A stretch of 35,862 nucleotides of DNA from Verrucomicrobiota bacterium (GTDB lineage: Bacteria; Verrucomicrobiota; Verrucomicrobiia; Opitutales; Opitutaceae). The position numbers and the translations under genes are program-made. The stretch spans positions 1 to 35,862 of the forward strand of contig JAFEGO010000106.1 in NCBI GenBank assembly GCA_018239845.1. Reading direction: 5' to 3'. Of this stretch, positions 1 to 9,100 are shown one piece after another (the first letter of the stretch is position 1; every line of letters starts with the position of its first letter). The notes below the pieces were generated by a model. That model was not told where the DNA came from and made no database searches. It was given only the letters and a program-made list of their open reading frames with translations.

Positions 1-1
1 C

Positions 2-1039
2 GCGGCCCGGCGGGCGGACGGCTCGTCGGAGTTGCACGACAAGCTGCGCGGCTGCCTCCTTGCGGGCGCGGTGGGCAACGCGATGGGTTCGCCGGTGGAA
101 AATTTCCACTACGAGCAGATCGAGGCGAAGCACCCGGGCGGGCTCCGGACGATCCTTGAGCCGGCGCGGCTGGAGAGCGAGGACGACAACCAGATGGCGG
201 CGCTGCTGACGGAGACCATCATCGCGCGCGACGGGCTGCCGGTGGCGGCGCGGCATTTCGGGCGCACGTGGGCCGACCGGCTCAACCGTGACGAATACTA
301 CGTGCAGTGCATGGGCCACGCCTGCGACCTGATCCGCGGCGGCTGGGACCCGCGCATCACGGGCCACTGGACGCAGGTCACGGGCTCGACCGTGATGTGC
401 ATGGAGCCCGTCGGACTCTACCACGCGCTCGACCCGGAGTACGCCGCGATCGACGCGACGGCGGTCAGCTACATGTATCAGCGTGGGTTGGACATCATCG
501 CGGCGGCGATGCTGGCGGCGGTGGTGGCGGAGTCGTTCCGGCCCGGGGCGACGGTGGACTCGATGTGCGCGCAGGCATTGAAAATCTGTCCGGCGACGCC
601 GTTGCGGACGTTTGACCGGCGGGCCTTCTCTTCGCCGCGCCACTACCTTGAGACCTGCCTCGACATCGCTTCGCGGCACCACGACGTCCTCTCCGTGCGC
701 AAGGAACTCTACGACCGCTGCCTGTTTCACCATCCCATCGAGCCGCTGGAGGTTTGGGGCCTCTCGCTCGCGATCTTCCGGACCGCGCAGGGCGACGTGC
801 GGCAGGCGGCCATCGGCGGCACCAACCTCGGGCGCGACTCGGACACCATCGCGGGCCGGGCGGCGATGCTGGCGGGCCTCCTGCGCGGCGCGGGCAACGT
901 CCCGCCGGAGTGGGTCGCGCTCTTCAGCCGGAGCTCGCTGGACCGCATCGACCGCAACGCCGCGCGCCTCGCAGAGATCGTGGCCGACAAGAAAATCGCG
1001 CGACTGAAACGCCGGAAATCATTGCAGGGAAATGACTAA
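2..1039 (+). CDS. ADP-ribosylglycohydrolase family protein, 5' end open at window edge
   Basis: Resembles the ADP-ribosylglycohydrolase (DraG/ARH) family, dinuclear-Mg enzymes that remove ADP-ribose from proteins or small molecules. Numbered from a TTG codon at 32, the N-terminal family motif is at residues 7-23 (GCLLAGAVGNAMGSPVE). The first metal-binding segment is EDDNQM near residue 50, where most relatives have TDDTxM. The second is GRDSDT near residue 266, followed by the usual AGRAAMLAGLL helix. The Asp pairs expected to hold the metals are kept, so activity is plausible. The frame stays open upstream to base 2, so the true start may lie outside the window; since the family motif normally sits near the N-terminus, little of this domain is missing unless another domain precedes it. 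No start signal is visible before the TTG. The substrate cannot be told. It converges on the MFS gene, with 49 bp between the stops. Confidence 0.85.
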   Translation, partial: AARRADGSSELHDKLRGCLLAGAVGNAMGSPVENFHYEQIEAKHPGGLRTILEPARLESEDDNQMAALLTETIIARDGLPVAARHFGRTWADRLNRDEYYVQCMGHACDLIRGGWDPRITGHWTQVTGSTVMCMEPVGLYHALDPEYAAIDATAVSYMYQRGLDIIAAAMLAAVVAESFRPGATVDSMCAQALKICPATPLRTFDRRAFSSPRHYLETCLDIASRHHDVLSVRKELYDRCLFHHPIEPLEVWGLSLAIFRTAQGDVRQAAIGGTNLGRDSDTIAGRAAMLAGLLRGAGNVPPEWVALFSRSSLDRIDRNAARLAEIVADKKIARLKRRKSLQGND

Positions 1040-1088
1040 TAATTGAAAGCGAACCGATGCTGCCTGCGTTGTGTTCGATAATGTCCGT

Positions 1089-2540
1089 TTAGGCGACGAC
1101 CGGTGCACCGGTAGAGGCGGGCTTCGCCCGGTGCAGGCTGACGTTGTTGCCGTCGGCCTCGCGCAGGGACCAGAAGGTCGCCGATGAGACGATCGTGATG
1201 GCGCCGAGCACGAGGAAGGCGTGGTGCAGCGCCGGCACGGCGCGCGCGGGGTCGGTCTGGCTGAGCGGGCCGATGAACCACGCGGCGAGCAGCGAGGCGA
1301 CGGCCACGCCGAAGCTCAGCGACATCTGCTGACTGGTGCTGGCGAGGCTGCTTGCCTTGCTGGCGTCCCGGTCGACGATGTCGGCGTACACGAGCGAGTT
1401 CATGCTGGTGAACTGCAGCGACGAGAAAAAGCCCTGCGTGAAACTCAGGGCGAGGATCGCCCAGAGCGGCGCGCCGGGCGAGATGAAGGTGAACAGGCTG
1501 ATCGTGATGCCGATAAGGATGGTATTGACGGTGAGGATGCGCTTGTGGCCGAAGCGGGCGAGGAGGGGCTTGCTGCTGAGCTTCATCGTGATCGCGGCCA
1601 GCGCCACGGGCATCGTCAGCAGGCCGGCCTGCCAAGCGGGATAGCCGAGGCCGATCTGGTAGAGCAGCGGCAGCAGAAACGGCATCCCGCCCATGCCGAG
1701 GCGTGTGACGAAGCCGCCGATCACCGAGATGCGAAAGGTGCGCACGCCGAAGAGCTTCAGGTCGAGGAGAGGGGCGGACACGCGGCGCGCGTGCCAGCCG
1801 TAGAGCCCGAGCAAAATGAGCGAGACCGCGAGCAGGAGCGCGATGGGTCCGAGCGCGAGGCTGTGTTCGCCAAAGACCTCGAGCACGTAGGAGAGGAGGG
1901 CGATGCCGGCGCCGAAGAGCAGGAACCCGCGCCGGTCCAGCGGCGAGACGCCGTCGTCGCGGAAGTCCGGCATGAAGCGACGCGCGAGCAGGAAGCCGAC
2001 GAGGCTGATCGGGAGGTTGATGAAGAAGATGACCCGCCACGGCAGCCAATGGACGATGAGACCGCCGACGAAAGGCCCGATGAGCGGGCCGATGAGAGCG
2101 GGGATAATCACGTAGTTCATTGTCCGCAGCATCTCGGAGCGGGGAAACGCGCGGACCAGCGCTAGGCGGCCGACGGGCATCATGATCGCGCCGCCCATGC
2201 CCTGAAGGATGCGCGCGCCGACCAGCATGTGGATGTTGACCGCGAGTCCGCAGAGCAGCGAACCGACGGCGAAGAGCGAGATGGCGGTGGCGAAGAGCCG
2301 CTTGGTCCCGAAGCGGTCGGCGAGCCAGCCGCTGATCGGGATGAAGACCGCGAGGCTCAGTGTGTAGCTGGTCAGCACGGCCTTCAGGCTCAGGGGCGCG
2401 ACCTGGAGATTCTCCGACATCGCCGGCACGGCCGTGTTAATGATCGTCGCGTCGAGGTTCTCCATGAACAGGGCGACGGCGACCAGCCACGGCAGAAGGC
2501 GTTTCGTGGAGGCGTCGATTTCAGGTGCGACCGTGGACAT
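1089..2540 (-). CDS. MFS drug-type exporter (DHA2/EmrB-QacA family)
   Basis: A 483-residue polytopic inner-membrane protein, the size expected of 14-helix DHA2 exporters that use the proton gradient to expel drugs or other small compounds. The first helix carries NLDATIINTAVPAM, typical of EmrB/QacA relatives. Motif A follows as GWLADRFGTKRLF, and GARILQGMGGAIMMPVGR plus the glycine/proline-rich PALIGPLIGPFVGG match motifs B and C. The ATG at 2540 was chosen because an AAGGGGAAGG purine run lies just upstream and the next residues lead straight into helix 1. The frame is open 132 bp further upstream, but that extension is Arg-rich and would overlap the divergent gene at 2663. No EmrA-like adaptor or regulator is adjacent, so the substrate is unknown. 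Its promoter must lie in the 122 bp shared with the divergent gene. Confidence 0.88.
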   Translation of the reverse strand: MSTVAPEIDASTKRLLPWLVAVALFMENLDATIINTAVPAMSENLQVAPLSLKAVLTSYTLSLAVFIPISGWLADRFGTKRLFATAISLFAVGSLLCGLAVNIHMLVGARILQGMGGAIMMPVGRLALVRAFPRSEMLRTMNYVIIPALIGPLIGPFVGGLIVHWLPWRVIFFINLPISLVGFLLARRFMPDFRDDGVSPLDRRGFLLFGAGIALLSYVLEVFGEHSLALGPIALLLAVSLILLGLYGWHARRVSAPLLDLKLFGVRTFRISVIGGFVTRLGMGGMPFLLPLLYQIGLGYPAWQAGLLTMPVALAAITMKLSSKPLLARFGHKRILTVNTILIGITISLFTFISPGAPLWAILALSFTQGFFSSLQFTSMNSLVYADIVDRDASKASSLASTSQQMSLSFGVAVASLLAAWFIGPLSQTDPARAVPALHHAFLVLGAITIVSSATFWSLREADGNNVSLHRAKPASTGAPVVA

Positions 2541-2662
2541 GCAGCCTTCCCCTTTACGGCGGATTCGCCGCGCCGCAACTGCGACCGCAACAAACTTGCG
2601 CGACAGACACCGGCGCGATTTTGACCTGACTCGCGGAAAATTATCCTCATGACGGTGCGCGC

Positions 2663-4804
2663 ATGACCCCACCCCCGGCCGGTACCCCCGCCGCCGCCTG
2701 CCCTGCTACGGATCCAACCCGCCGCGCGCCCGCCCCGGCGCGGCTCGCCGCGGCCTGTTGGACCGGCCTCAAGAATTTCGCCGCGCTGAGCGGCGACACG
2801 TCGTACCTGTGGATACGGTGGCTGATTCTGCGCGGGGTGGGACTGGTTTTCCTGATCGTCTTCACCGGCCTGCTCAAGGAAGGCCAGGCGTTGATCGGAC
2901 CGGCGGGACTGGCCCCGCTGGGCGATTTTTTCACGCGGCTCACGCAGGAAGTGCCGCAGCCGCTCGCGGCGTTCTGGCGGGCACCGGGACTATTTTGGAT
3001 CAACTCCGGGGCCGGCATGATCACGGCGGTGGCCTGGCTCGGCTGGTTGGCGGCGGCGGCGCTCCTGCTAAACCTCTGGCCGCGGCTGATGCTGTTTGTC
3101 TGCTGGCTCACCTTTCTCTCCTTCGTGACCACGCTGCGGGTTTTTTCGCAGACGCAGGTGGACCAGCTGATGCTGGAGACGGCGCTGCTCTGCCTGCCCT
3201 TTGCGCCGGCGGGGTGGCGGCCGGGCCTCGGCGCGGACCGTCCGCCGCGGCCGATCACGGTGCTCATGCTGCGCCTGTTTTTGCTGCGGATCATGCTCGA
3301 GGCGGGGTGCATGAAGCTGTTCCTCGGCGATGCGCACTGGCGGGATTTCACGGCGATGGACGCGCTGTACGAGACGACGCCGTTTCCCACGATACTCGGG
3401 TACTTTGACTTCCAGCTGCCGCACTGGTGGCACGTGGGCGAGTGGGCTTTGACGTTTGTCGCGGAGATCGTTGCGCCGCTGGTCGCGGTCTTTGGCGGAC
3501 GGCGTGCGCGCTGGGTGGCGTTTGTCGCGTGGGTGATGCTGCAGACGGGCATCCAGCTCACCAACAGCTTTGGCTGGCTCAACACCACGTCGGTCGCGCT
3601 GGGCCTGATCCTGCTCGACGACACGCTGCTGGCCGGCGTCGCGCGGATGCTGCGCCTACGCAGGCTCGCCGGCTGGCTGGAGACCCGCGCGATCCGTCGG
3701 TCGGCGCCGGCAGTGCCGGCATGGAAATTATACGGCCTGCGCGTGCTGCTGTGGGGCCAGCTGATTTTGGCGCTGCATGTCTTCGGCGTGAATTTCTGCG
3801 GCTTTCCCACGGACGACTTTTTCTCCCGGCGGGTGAGCCCGCTTTATGTGCGGTTCCAGAGCGCCAACTCCTACTCGCTTTATGCCGCGCTCGTGCCGAA
3901 GCGCATGCTCGTGGAATTCGAGGGTTCCAACGACGGCGGGAAAACGTGGCGCCCGTACGAGTTCCGCTACCAGGCGCAGCGGGAGGACCAGATCCCGGGC
4001 TTCATCGCGCCGTACTATGCGCGCTTCGAGGCGACACTGCAGGGCGAGACGCTCAACGAGACGGCTTCGACGCTCTATGAGGTGGTCGCGGCGAAACTCA
4101 TCGAACGCGAACCCGGCGTGATGAAACTCTTCCGCGCCGATCCGTTTCCGGACCATCGCCCCGGCCTGATCCGGCTGCCAGTTTCCCAGCTGAAATTCAC
4201 GGACCTCGTCGCGTATCGCGCCACCGGCCGCTACTGGCGGAAGGAGACGCTCGGCACCTACCAGCCGGCGATTTATCTGACCGCCGAAGGCAAGGCCGCG
4301 CGCGCCGAGACGCCGCTCGATGAGCTGCGCGTGATGGCGGCGCAAGGCAACGCCGAGGCCCAGGCCGGGCTCGGCGAACTGTATTTCTCGGGCGGCGAGG
4401 ACGTGAAGTCTGATCCCGTGCAGGCGGTCGGCTGGCTGCGCCAAGCCGCGCAGCAAGGGCAGCCGCGCGCGCAGTTTTTGCTCGGGCTCTGTTACGCCAA
4501 CGGCCGCGGCCTCGCGAAAAACGTCGGCGAAGCGGCGCGGTGGTACCGGCTCGCCGCGCTGCAGGGCGACGGGTTTGCGCAGATCAACCTGGGCTTCCTC
4601 TACGGAGCGGGCGAAGGCGTCGCGCGGGATGAGATCGAGGCCCTCGGCTGGCTCAATGTGGCGGCAACCTCCGACGCTCCCGACGCCGCGAAGATTCGCG
4701 ATGGGGCCGAGCGTGGGGCGACGCCGACCGCCGTGCTGGCCGGGCGGCAGCGTGCGCAGGCGCTGCAGGCCGAGATCGCGGCGAACAAGCGCGGCGCGCA
4801 CTAA
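2663..4804 (+). CDS. Lipase maturation factor family protein fused to C-terminal Sel1 repeats
   Basis: A 713-residue membrane protein. Residues ~45-380 hold several hydrophobic helices and family-like blocks: WIRWLILRGVGLVFLI (50-65), GCMKLFLGDAHWRDFTAMDALYE (215-237), LPHWWHVGEW (252-261) and a TNSFGWLNTTSVALGLILLDD stretch (300-320). A soluble segment (~415-540) has EFEGSNDGGKTWRPYEF and ends near RATGRYWRKETLGTY, as in lipase maturation factors. Animal LMF1 helps lipases fold in the ER; the role of bacterial relatives is poorly known. Residues ~555-670 carry about three Sel1-like repeats (QGNAEAQAGLGELY, GQPRAQFLLGLCYANGRG, GDGFAQINLGFLYGAGEG), normally protein-docking surfaces. That C-terminal addition is not part of the family as I know it. 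The first 30 residues are Pro/Ala-rich and there is no clear ribosome site, so the start is only probable. It is followed after 15 bp by a secreted sialidase-like gene, possibly co-transcribed. Confidence 0.82.
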   Translation: MTPPPAGTPAAACPATDPTRRAPAPARLAAACWTGLKNFAALSGDTSYLWIRWLILRGVGLVFLIVFTGLLKEGQALIGPAGLAPLGDFFTRLTQEVPQPLAAFWRAPGLFWINSGAGMITAVAWLGWLAAAALLLNLWPRLMLFVCWLTFLSFVTTLRVFSQTQVDQLMLETALLCLPFAPAGWRPGLGADRPPRPITVLMLRLFLLRIMLEAGCMKLFLGDAHWRDFTAMDALYETTPFPTILGYFDFQLPHWWHVGEWALTFVAEIVAPLVAVFGGRRARWVAFVAWVMLQTGIQLTNSFGWLNTTSVALGLILLDDTLLAGVARMLRLRRLAGWLETRAIRRSAPAVPAWKLYGLRVLLWGQLILALHVFGVNFCGFPTDDFFSRRVSPLYVRFQSANSYSLYAALVPKRMLVEFEGSNDGGKTWRPYEFRYQAQREDQIPGFIAPYYARFEATLQGETLNETASTLYEVVAAKLIEREPGVMKLFRADPFPDHRPGLIRLPVSQLKFTDLVAYRATGRYWRKETLGTYQPAIYLTAEGKAARAETPLDELRVMAAQGNAEAQAGLGELYFSGGEDVKSDPVQAVGWLRQAAQQGQPRAQFLLGLCYANGRGLAKNVGEAARWYRLAALQGDGFAQINLGFLYGAGEGVARDEIEALGWLNVAATSDAPDAAKIRDGAERGATPTAVLAGRQRAQALQAEIAANKRGAH

Positions 4805-4819
4805 AAGATCCAATTTACC

Positions 4820-6022
4820 ATGCCTGCCATCGCCAACATCCGAGCTCTCCGGTGGCCGGCGTTGCTCACCGCGCTGTTGTTTTCCACGATGTCCGCCGCG
4901 CCGCTGCCGTATCCCCGGGCCGACTTCATCGTGCCGCCGGCAATCGTCATCCCGCACGAGCCGGAGCATGTCTTCATCGGGCCCGGCACGATCGAGTTGC
5001 CCGGCGGCGACCTGCTGATGGCGGCGCCGTGGGGGAGCGCGCCGGCGGAATTTTTGGAGCTGCGCGGGACGTACGAGATGCCACCGCTCTACCGGAGCAA
5101 GGACCGTGGGCGTACGTGGCACGAGGAGGGGCGGTTGAAGATGGAGTGGAAGTTCACGGGCACGATGAACAACGGCGGCTTCACGCTGCTACACCTGAAG
5201 GACGGACGCATCGCACTGCTCGCGCACCGGTACGTGCCGGACCACAAGGGCGGCGGGTTGCCTGCGATCTCATTTTCTTCCGACGAGGGCGCGACCTGGT
5301 CGCCGGCCAAGCTCGTAGGGCAGGGCGTGGCGCCGGATGACACTTGGTATGTGATGAACGACCGGCTCATCCAAACGCGCAACGGGCGGCTGCTGGTGCC
5401 GGTGGCGCATGCGGTGGTAGGCAGCGGGCCGGAGGGCGACCTCGCGGAGTCAGGGTGCTTCTACAGTGACGACGCAGGGGCGACGTGGAAAGTCTCCCAA
5501 CTCGTGCGGCCAAAAGGGGCGTTGCGCGGCATGGCCGAGCCCTGCGTGGCGGAGCTGGCGGACGGGCGGGCTTACCTGCTCGCGCGGTCGGGCACCGGTT
5601 TTTTGGTGGAGAGCTATTCGGGCGACGGCGGGCAGACGTGGTCGGAGCCGCGCAACACGACGCTGCTGTCCCCGTGTACCTCGCTCACCCTAAAGACCCT
5701 GCCCGATAGTCGGATGATCGTGTTCTACAACCATGTGCAGGAAGTGGCGCCGGGCTCGCTGTTTCCACGTTGCCCGCTGGTGTATGCGATCTCGGGCGAT
5801 GGCGGCAAATCCTGGAGCGGGCCGACGATCATCGACGACACGGGCTGGGCGGGGGCAAAATCCACCCGCGAGCTGATTTACCCGTCGGTCACCTTCCTGA
5901 AAGAGGGCATGTTGGTGCTGTACTCCGAGCATTTTTCCAACGGCGGCGCGGCCCGGCGCACTCTGAAGGAGAACCTCATCGGCGGCGGCAAACGCGCGAT
6001 TCTGCGCTACCCGGCGCAATAA
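4820..6022 (+). CDS. Secreted BNR/Asp-box sialidase-like protein
   Basis: A 400-residue protein with a signal peptide (about residues 1-26: positively charged start, hydrophobic core, small residues at SAA) and then a six-bladed-propeller sialidase-type domain. Five Asp boxes of the form S-x-D-x-G-x-T/S-W are visible at residues ~93-100 (SKDRGRTW), 153-160 (SSDEGATW), 216-223 (SDDAGATW), 267-274 (SGDGGQTW) and 325-332 (SGDGGKSW). The whole length fits the BNR_2/exo-alpha-sialidase family that cleaves or binds terminal sugars outside the cytoplasm. The catalytic Arg triad and Tyr/Glu pair cannot be assigned safely by eye, so true sialidase activity is open; many verrucomicrobial paralogues of this fold act on other glycans or are uncharacterised. 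It starts 15 bp after the lipase-maturation-factor-like gene. Confidence 0.8.
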   Translation: MPAIANIRALRWPALLTALLFSTMSAAPLPYPRADFIVPPAIVIPHEPEHVFIGPGTIELPGGDLLMAAPWGSAPAEFLELRGTYEMPPLYRSKDRGRTWHEEGRLKMEWKFTGTMNNGGFTLLHLKDGRIALLAHRYVPDHKGGGLPAISFSSDEGATWSPAKLVGQGVAPDDTWYVMNDRLIQTRNGRLLVPVAHAVVGSGPEGDLAESGCFYSDDAGATWKVSQLVRPKGALRGMAEPCVAELADGRAYLLARSGTGFLVESYSGDGGQTWSEPRNTTLLSPCTSLTLKTLPDSRMIVFYNHVQEVAPGSLFPRCPLVYAISGDGGKSWSGPTIIDDTGWAGAKSTRELIYPSVTFLKEGMLVLYSEHFSNGGAARRTLKENLIGGGKRAILRYPAQ

Positions 6023-6121
6023 CGCGCAACGACGCGACCCGCGCGGCGGCTGACGGCGGCGGAGGAGGGTGTTTTTTCCATTTGCGCGCGTTCTAGGCGT
6101 TCCCCCACACTGGTCCCTTTC

Positions 6122-9100
6122 ATGTATCTTAAGGCGCTCAAGCTTCACGGTTTTAAGTCCTTTGCCGACCCCTCCACGCTGCGTTTCGAGCCCGGTGTTA
6201 CCGCGGTGGTCGGGCCCAACGGCTGCGGCAAATCCAATATCGCCGACGCCATCCGCTGGGTGCTCGGCGAGCAGAGCGCGAAGGCCCTGCGCGGCGGCAA
6301 GATGCAGGACGTCATTTTCGAGGGCGCGGACACGCGCAAGCCGGCGCAGATGTGCGAGGTGTCGCTGCTTCTGACCGAGTGCGAGCAGCAGCTCGGCAGC
6401 GAGTTTCACGAGATCGAGATCACCCGCCGCGTGCACCGCGACGGCGCGAGCGAGTATTCGTTCAACGGCCAGTCGTGCCGCCTGAAGGACATCCAGAAGC
6501 TTTTCATGGACACCGGTGTGGGCCGGACCAGCTACTCGATCATGGCACAGGGCCAGATCGACCAGATCCTCTCGTCGAAGCCCGAGGAGCGCCGCGCGGT
6601 GTTCGAGGAGGCCGCAGGCATCACCAAGTACAAGAGCCAGCGCCGCGAGGCCCTCGGCAAGCTCGCGCTCACCGACCAGAATCTCGCGCGCGTCGCCGAC
6701 GTCATCGGGGAGGTGTCGCGCCAGATCGGCAGCCTCCGCCGTCAGGCGGCCAAGGCCATGCGCTATAAGCGCCTCAGCTTCCGTCTCCGCCACCTGAGCC
6801 TCGCCTACAGCGGCTACCACCATGCGCAGCTGCTCGCCACGCTGGCGGATCTCGAGGGCAAGGTTGGCGGTCTCCGCTCCGAGGCCAATACGCGTCGCGA
6901 AAATCTGGAGACGCAGCAGGCCGCGCTTGAGGAGCGCAAGGCCAGCCGCAGCAAGCTCAACCAGCGCGTGCAGGACGCGCAGCAGGCCGTCTTCGACCAG
7001 CGCTCGCAGCGCGAGGCCGCGGAGAACACCGCGAACCTCGCCCAGATCCGCCGCAGCGGTCTCGTGGATCGCCTCACTTCGTCGAAGGAGAACGTCGGCG
7101 AGATCGAGATGCAGCTCCGCGAAGTCTCGGCGCAGGTGGACACCGGCGCGCAGGACAAGCAGATGCAGCTGAGCCTGCTTGGCAGCTCGGACTCCGTTTT
7201 CCAGCAGCGCAACCGCGAGCTCGCGGTCGTCGAAGGCGAACTCAGCAAGCTCGAGCAGCAGCTGAACCAGGCGAAGTTTCAGAATCTCCAGCTCGAAAGC
7301 ACGGTGGCGCGTCTGCGCACCGATTGCTCCGGCTACGAGGTGGACCAGAAGACCAGCGCGCACCGCCACGATGCGCTCGCGCAGGATCTGAGCGGCGTGC
7401 GCGAGCAGCAGCTCGCCACGGTGGCCACCGCCGCCGAGATGGACAAGAAGGCGGCCGATGCCCTCGCGGAGAAGACACGCGCGCAGGCCGAGTCGGTTGC
7501 GGCGCAAACGGCGATCACGGATTTGACGCGGGAGTTCCGCGAGGCGCAGCGCAAGCTGCAAGAGATCGACCGGGCGCTCGCGCAGCGCTCGGCGCGCCTG
7601 AAGCTCCTCCAGCAGCTGCAGGAGCGCTGGGAAGGCTTCGGCGAGGGCGCGAAGGCGCTGCTGCAAGGCCGTTTCTCCGCTTCGCTCGACGGCACGAAGT
7701 TCACGCCTATCACGCACGGCCTCGAGGTGCAGCCGGAGTTTGGCAAGGCCGTGGAGGCGCTGCTCGGCGCCTCGGCGGAGGCCATCGCGGTCGCGGATTT
7801 TGCCACGGCGCAGAAGATCCTCGCCCAGCTTGAGGCCGAGCAGGCCGGCAGCGTGTGCCTGAAGGTTGCCGAGGGCGCGCAGCTGGCGGGCGCGACCGGC
7901 GAATTGCCGGCGTTTCTGCGGCCTGCGGGCGCGGCGCTGGCGCAGGTCGATGCGGCGCACCCGGCGGCGGGCGTGCTGGCGGCCTGCTACATCGCGGATG
8001 ACCTCGCTGCGTTCCTGGAGTTTTGGAAGGCCAACCCGGAGTTCAGCTTCCTCGCGGTCTCCACGCGCAAGGGCGAGGTGGTGGACCGGCGTGGCCTCGT
8101 CTTCGGCGGACACACCGGCGGCAAGAAGTCCGCCAACAGCATCGTGCAGCGCGAAATCGACCTGCGCGAAACCTCCCGCGCGCTCGCCGAGGAGCAAAAG
8201 ACGCACGACACTCAAAAGGCCGCGATCGACGCCCTCAGCCAGCGCCTCGCCGAGGCCGAGCAGGTGCTGGAGCAGAAGCGCGCCGAGATGCTCACGATCA
8301 CGCAGACCGTCGCCGCGGCGCAGGCCGAGCAGCGCAATGCGCAGCGCGCCGTCGAGGAAGCGAGCAACCGCCTCCGCCGCATGGAAGGCGAACTCGTGTC
8401 CCTCGAGGCAGCGCGCAACGAGGCGCACGTGCGCTGGGAAAAGGCGCAGGCCGGCCTGGCCGAAGCCGATGCCGCCGCCGCTAAGCAGCGTGAACTCATT
8501 CAACAGTTGGAAATCCGCATCACCGAGGTCCGCACGGACCGTGACGTGAAGCGCGACACCCTGAGCCAGGCCCGCCTCGAGCTGGCCGACCGCCGCCAGA
8601 AGGTCGAGGTCCTCGACCGCGGTCTCGGCGAGATGGAGCGCCGCCGCCACCAGCTCGACGAGCTGCTGCGCCAGCGCCGCTCGGAGATCGAGACCTGGAC
8701 GAAGCAGATCGACGACCTTGAGCGCGAGACGACGGAGCAGCGCGCCCGCGCCGCCCAGTTTGCCGAGGCGCTCGCCGGGGCGCAGGAGCAGGTGGAAAAA
8801 GTGCGCATCGAGCTGACCGAGCTGGAGCAGGCGATCACCGCGCTTGAGACTGCGCAGCGTTCGACGCACGCGCAGTCCGAGTCGGCGCACCACGAGCTCA
8901 GCTCCCACGAGATCAAGCTGGCCGAGACGCGCCAGCGCGCGCAGTTCCTCTCCGATGACGTGACCCGCGAGTTCCAATCCGAGATCACGACGCTGGACTG
9001 GAAGAATCTCCTCTGGCGCTCCGACGACGAGCCCGAGGGCGTGAAGCCCCTCGACCTAGACGAGGATGACGACGCCGAGGAAGACGCGCCGAAGACGGAA

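Noticed and set aside
5690..8977. Long open minus-strand frame antisense to smc
   Set aside because: It is Leu/Arg/Ala-rich with no domain and arises from the codon bias of smc on the other strand.
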